Below, piece by piece: positions 7,101 through 7,851 of a DNA stretch of 7,851 nucleotides. Every line of letters starts with the position of its first letter. Position 1 is the stretch's first letter. The notes under the pieces are model-generated. The model was not told the DNA's origin and did no database searches. It saw only the letters and a list, made by a program, of their open reading frames with translations. The translations under genes were made by a program, and so were the position numbers. The DNA is from CAZBNB01 sp964493245 (lineage in GTDB: Bacteria; Pseudomonadota; Gammaproteobacteria; Legionellales; Legionellaceae): NCBI GenBank assembly GCA_964493245.1, contig CAZBNB010000039.1, forward strand, positions 1 to 7,851, in the 5' to 3' direction.

Positions 7101-7851
7101 ATAAACTGCTTGATGGATCAAGTTTAAGACGCAATGGTAAGAGATTTACAAATAACCCAATCAAACTTTCTAACTGTGGATGTTGACGATTAGCAACCGG
7201 GACTCCTATTATAATATCTTTTTGATTAGCACACTTTGATAATAACAGCGCCCATCCTATTAAAAGAATTGTATTTAAAGTTATGTTTTGTTTTAGCGCC
7301 AAATTTTTTAATTGTAATGATAATTTTTTATCTAATTGGAATTGAGTAAATTCTCCCAAATAATTTATGGTTAACGGCCGTGGATAGTCCAAAGGTAAGG
7401 TTAGAAAATGATTACAATCGATTAATTTATTTTTCCAATAAGTGATTAAAATATTCAAACGCTCTTCTGATAAATAATTTTTTTGCCATATTGAAAAATC
7501 TCCATACTGCACACTTAAATACTCCAGCGGAGAAACAGTATTATTGATTGAACAATCATAGTAATGATGTAGTTCTCTATTAAAAATATCTTGTGACCAA
7601 GCATCAAATGCAATATGATGAACGGTTAATAATAAATACTGACGTTTCTCATCAACAACTCTACATAAAAGAGCTCGTATTGGGTATTCTTTTGTTAAAT
7701 CAAACTTAGCGTAAATCATTTCCTTCATAACAGTCATAAAAGTTGCTGCTTCAATTTCTATTGAAGATATACTGATTGACTGATCTTGGGCTTGTTGATA
7801 ATAACGACCGTGATCATCTTGAACAAAATGTGTCCGCAAGACATGATGACG
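4111..7851 (-). CDS. Nonribosomal peptide synthetase, termination module C-A-T-TE (5' end outside the window)
   Basis: The reading frame is open to the window edge; its first visible codons give RHHVLRTHF, the C2 motif of a condensation domain, so the start and at least the C1 region lie outside. Residues below count from that Arg (1246 visible). Condensation domain, about 1-390: catalytic HHIAFDAW (H78, H79, D83) and IGLFVNLLPLRL. Adenylation domain, about 405-910: LTYREL (432-437), YTSGTTGLPKGV (561-572), NGYGPTEN (699-706), GELYVAG, YKTGDLVRWL and NSGKLDRQ with K907. Carrier domain: VGGHSI with phosphopantetheine-bearing S962. Thioesterase, about 1020-1240: GWSLGG with S1091, D1118 and H1228 as triad. 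Specificity residues D606, L607, F610, W649, I673, G675, G700, T708, F709 and K907 read DLFWIGGTFK, close to the valine code. The module joins an upstream acyl or peptidyl group to this residue and releases the product, in the cytoplasm. Any upstream modules are not visible. Confidence 0.96.
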   Translation of the reverse strand, partial: RHHVLRTHFVQDDHGRYYQQAQDQSISISSIEIEAATFMTVMKEMIYAKFDLTKEYPIRALLCRVVDEKRQYLLLTVHHIAFDAWSQDIFNRELHHYYDCSINNTVSPLEYLSVQYGDFSIWQKNYLSEERLNILITYWKNKLIDCNHFLTLPLDYPRPLTINYLGEFTQFQLDKKLSLQLKNLALKQNITLNTILLIGWALLLSKCANQKDIIIGVPVANRQHPQLESLIGLFVNLLPLRLKLDPSSSLSNCILDVQQSLLEAHWHQDLPFEKLIHCIELSRDTSHQPLCQVLFNFQQIEVDIQDKKQSFLKPVIFPDAYKVSKFDMTLSIYVSDEGIYGNIEYATALFKSESIERFISYFQRILTEIVEKSIDMPLSSYHMSTLDEYNKIIYDWSRQKKNILENKTIPEIFEEKVLKYADCIALTDRGMTLTYRELNQSANQLARYIKRQYQNEFQKETIIALCIERSLDMLIGILAILKIGGVYTLIDSNYPSERIRFILDDTKSHLLLTSSTLIHNLETIVPRGIQLIPIDLKAYSKEKNDNLKSCIDPRDLAYVIYTSGTTGLPKGVMIPHQGVVRLAQDASYINIQSDDCIAFHSHVGFDLVTFEIWSTLLNGAQLIFVPNEILFSVEKFDAFLKMQNVTILWLTASLFSHYIAEYSDIFGYLTYLIIGGEIVSPKFVNLMLTSESVPRNVLNGYGPTENTTFTTTYSITKNEICAHRIPIGRPISNTMVYVLDEALNPVSVGAVGELYVAGAGLARGYLNQPELTKASFIPNPFATEEDVATGYTRLYKTGDLVRWLPQGDLEYIERKDFQVKIRGHRIELNEIERVLLLFPGLVHVVVVPYKKDILLDNVYSHLVVYYVSESAINESILIEHAKKYLPEYMLPSQFIELEFMPITNSGKLDRQKLPVPTWDLEKRTYVAPKNEIQMKLCSVWSEVLNVSSIGIYDDFFLVGGHSILLIQLISKINKELSCNLTVADIYQHKSIANLYSHFFEKKSSKTIIKLLNINNNPSSTIYFVHPGGGGCEVYQSLSNLLESNFQILGIDNYNICFDMPIDRLSVLAEYYVNQIKDYFNNNKPIILCGWSLGGQIALEMAYYLEQSGIKNIKVYLLDTVLHDGLRLDRLIMNRFIEESKKRMIERGWDASYIQKVLRAGDIEMQIMASPISGILKYTQIILFKAIQAPVNMCDLYSSESLHPYHTVDNNIQKISKNAIKIKRIDARHDNILDKIIDIAEIINEDV

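Noticed and set aside
7837..7839. TTG at this point as the NRPS start codon
   Set aside because: The frame continues upstream as RHHV, completing the conserved RHxxLRTxF condensation motif, so the gene runs off the window rather than starting here.
1..7851. CRISPR array, tRNA or rRNA genes
   Set aside because: No regularly spaced repeats, tRNA-like cloverleaf or rRNA-like stretches were noticed on reading the window.

Overview
The window is AT-rich, low-GC DNA with a Gram-negative character: one gene encodes a signal-peptide-bearing outer-membrane beta-barrel, and the intergenic spacers are very AT-rich. Base composition, gene style and insertion-sequence (IS) debris would suit a gammaproteobacterium such as Legionella or a relative. 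That placement is an impression from composition, not a demonstrated assignment.

Layout. Positions 1-460 are an IS graveyard: the clear C-terminal end of an IS3-family transposase, an unassigned stretch with a small hairpin, and a weaker second transposase-like fragment that runs into the end of the first gene. Then follow an ectoine-hydroxylase-like Fe(II)/2-oxoglutarate dioxygenase (439-1311, minus), a JmjC/cupin_8-type oxygenase (1442-2335, plus, divergent from the dioxygenase), an AurF/CmlI-type diiron N-oxygenase (2351-3274, minus), a small outer-membrane beta-barrel protein (3275-3991, minus, directly abutting the N-oxygenase gene), and the 3' part of a nonribosomal peptide synthetase (NRPS, 4111 to beyond 7851, minus) whose visible module is C-A-T-TE.

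How they may work together. The NRPS is a termination module: it condenses an upstream acyl or peptidyl group with the amino acid it activates, and the thioesterase releases the product. The ten specificity residues read DLFWIGGTFK, one change from the classic valine code DAFWIGGTFK. Three different non-heme iron oxygenase types surround it: a PhyH/EctD-type hydroxylase, a JmjC-like cupin and an AurF-like N-oxygenase. The simplest reading is a small accessory biosynthetic locus for a hydroxylated and/or N-oxidised (nitro, N-hydroxy or N-N bonded) peptide or acyl-amino acid. Valine activation beside an AurF-type enzyme recalls the fragin (ham) and pvf/mgo diazeniumdiolate pathways, but the domain order here differs and the product is unknown. 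The barrel protein in the middle could serve export, uptake or self-protection, or could be an unrelated passenger.

A good sigma70-type promoter lies in the spacer between the NRPS and the barrel gene, so the barrel and N-oxygenase genes can form their own transcription unit. The IS remnants mark the left margin of the cluster. The right margin and the start of the NRPS are outside the window.
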